NCBI GenBank assembly: GCA_964017235.1
Contig: OZ024929.1
Location: 113,755,793 to 113,819,792, forward strand
Direction of reading: 5' to 3'
Length of the DNA stretch: 64,000 nt
Source: Sabellastarte sp. h YS-2021
Taxonomy: Eukaryota > Annelida > Polychaeta > Sabellida > Sabellidae
Position numbers and translations under genes: made by a program. The notes below the pieces were generated by a model that had not been told where the DNA came from, did no database searches, and was given only the letters and a program-made list of their open reading frames with translations. Positions 62,797 through 64,000 of this stretch are shown here, piece after piece; within the stretch, counting starts at the first letter, position 1, and each line of letters starts with the position of its first letter.

Positions 62797-64000
62797 CTAG
62801 AACGACGTGCACCAAGAGTTAAGATGAGAACAGTTTAAGTGTGTAAGATCAGCACTGGAGTGAAAAGTGATTTTTAAATATATAGAACCAATCTTAAAAT
62901 AGTAATGTGTGGTAATGTTACAGGTAAAAATAAAGCTGACACAGAAGGAAGTTTGGTGAATGCATCGGGCATCTGATTTGGAAAGTAAGATCTGTGAAAA
63001 CTCACAAAGCAAAGACTTCTAATTTGTTGGCCAAAGAATTTATTAATGTCTGGCTGAGAAGGGTGGGGCAGTGATAACTGATTTCATGTTCCAACAGACG
63101 TCTTATATTCATCCCCAGAAACATTCAGCATAAAACTTAGACATGTAAACAGAAATTTATGTTTTTCAAAGTTTCAGTACAGAAATGTCTTAAATTTACG
63201 ATTAAGATTTAAATTGTTTTAATATTCTATCGTTTCCTGAATATGTTAAAAATGTGGCTTCTGTTATCTTCTCAAAATTTTCCAATATACAGTAGTAATA
63301 AGACCAATGGCTCTTTTATAACAAAAGTGAAAATGCACAACTATTTTAACTGAATTCCCAATGTTGCCAATAAATGAGAATTTAAGAAAATATGGTCATA
63401 CTGCTGACATCACATTTTGGCACAATCAAGAATGTGTTATTTTTGGACATGACAAACACTGTCTTACAAACACCCAGAAATAAAGAAATAAAATTCTGGC
63501 AAATTGTAATTTAAAATGTGATGCCAAAAGCAAAGGTTAGATGACTAAAGATTTTTTTAGCTTAAAAGCTTTCTAAAGAAATAAGTTATCAGACTTCACA
63601 TTTGCAGATAACAATTGCCAAAATAATCTTAAAAATTCTTTAACATTCACGACTTAAATACATACTGCTAACAGTACAAAAGTCTTTGTTACCACAGTTA
63701 TAGCATATGATTAACCAAATAGAAATGTTGCTCCTTTGGGGATTTTTTGTAAATTCTTCCCTTTATTTTACACATTCCACTGTATTTTCTGACCACTTAT
63801 ATATTCTTTTGAGTAACATTAGTGTTTGTGTAAGTCACTACACCTTGAACAATTTGACATAATAGATAGCTCATGGTGAATATTTCATGAAGTGCTTTTG
63901 TGGTAGTAAAATAACACAATGCAATGTAATTCTGGGGGCTTATCATTACAACCTTTCATCCATAATTCAAGTTTTTGTACAACCTAAAGATCTCTTCCAC
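62797..64000. other. Upstream intron sequence to window edge
   Basis: AT-rich sequence 5' of the first visible PLAC-like exon. No exon with convincing borders and Cys pattern was found, so the preceding exon is probably beyond the window. Confidence 0.4.

Overview
This window is animal nuclear DNA. It is strongly AT-rich, has no long uninterrupted reading frames, and contains introns with GT-AG borders, tRNA-derived SINEs, many short inverted-repeat DNA transposons and long minisatellites. The repeat content and the style of the one recognisable protein gene suggest a lophotrochozoan, most likely a bivalve mollusc; this is an inference from repeat types, not a species identification. No rRNA gene, functional tRNA gene, CRISPR array, operon or prokaryotic feature was seen.

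The only convincing host gene lies on the minus strand between about 62.8 kb and 50.7 kb. Its 5' part is beyond the right edge. Five 3' exons can be read: three consecutive phase-1 exons (62668-62796, 59963-60088, 54216-54341), each encoding one six-cysteine PLAC-like module; a 641-base Ser/Thr-rich, cysteine-free exon with four N-glycosylation sequons (53068-53708); and a last exon (50742-50870) ending in a hydrophobic segment and a stop. Together they give about 383 residues of C-terminus: three PLAC-like domains, a mucin-like stalk and a possible membrane or GPI anchor. PLAC modules usually close secreted ADAMTS, ADAMTS-like and papilin matrix proteins, so this may be a surface-anchored relative. 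The donor of the third PLAC exon (gttagt) overlaps an in-frame TAG, so failure to splice there would give a stalkless, secreted form.

The rest is mostly repeats in AT-rich unique sequence. 0.75-9 kb: SINE copies and foldback elements. 9-12.9 kb: a decayed tandem array with long T-rich tracts. 5.9, 20.7 and 40.8 kb: three copies of an 0.8-0.9 kb element bounded by CCCAGTAAACATT. 19.9 kb: a 5S rRNA-derived fragment. 30.5-31.9 kb: a SINE cluster. 32.45-33.73 kb: a 1.28 kb inverted-repeat element with a TAA target duplication. 34.5-35.8 kb: two adjacent elements built from TTCTTAGAA palindromes. 36.4-38.5 kb: a dead PIF/Harbinger transposase facing a broken Pro/Gln-rich accessory-type ORF. 46.4-47.9 kb: about ten 139-152 bp units rich in AGGTCA. 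57.2-58.4 kb: seven units of about 169 bp carrying ATGGCCGCCAT. 60.64-61.01 kb: a non-autonomous hAT-like element with a perfect 8-bp target duplication, inside an intron of the PLAC gene.
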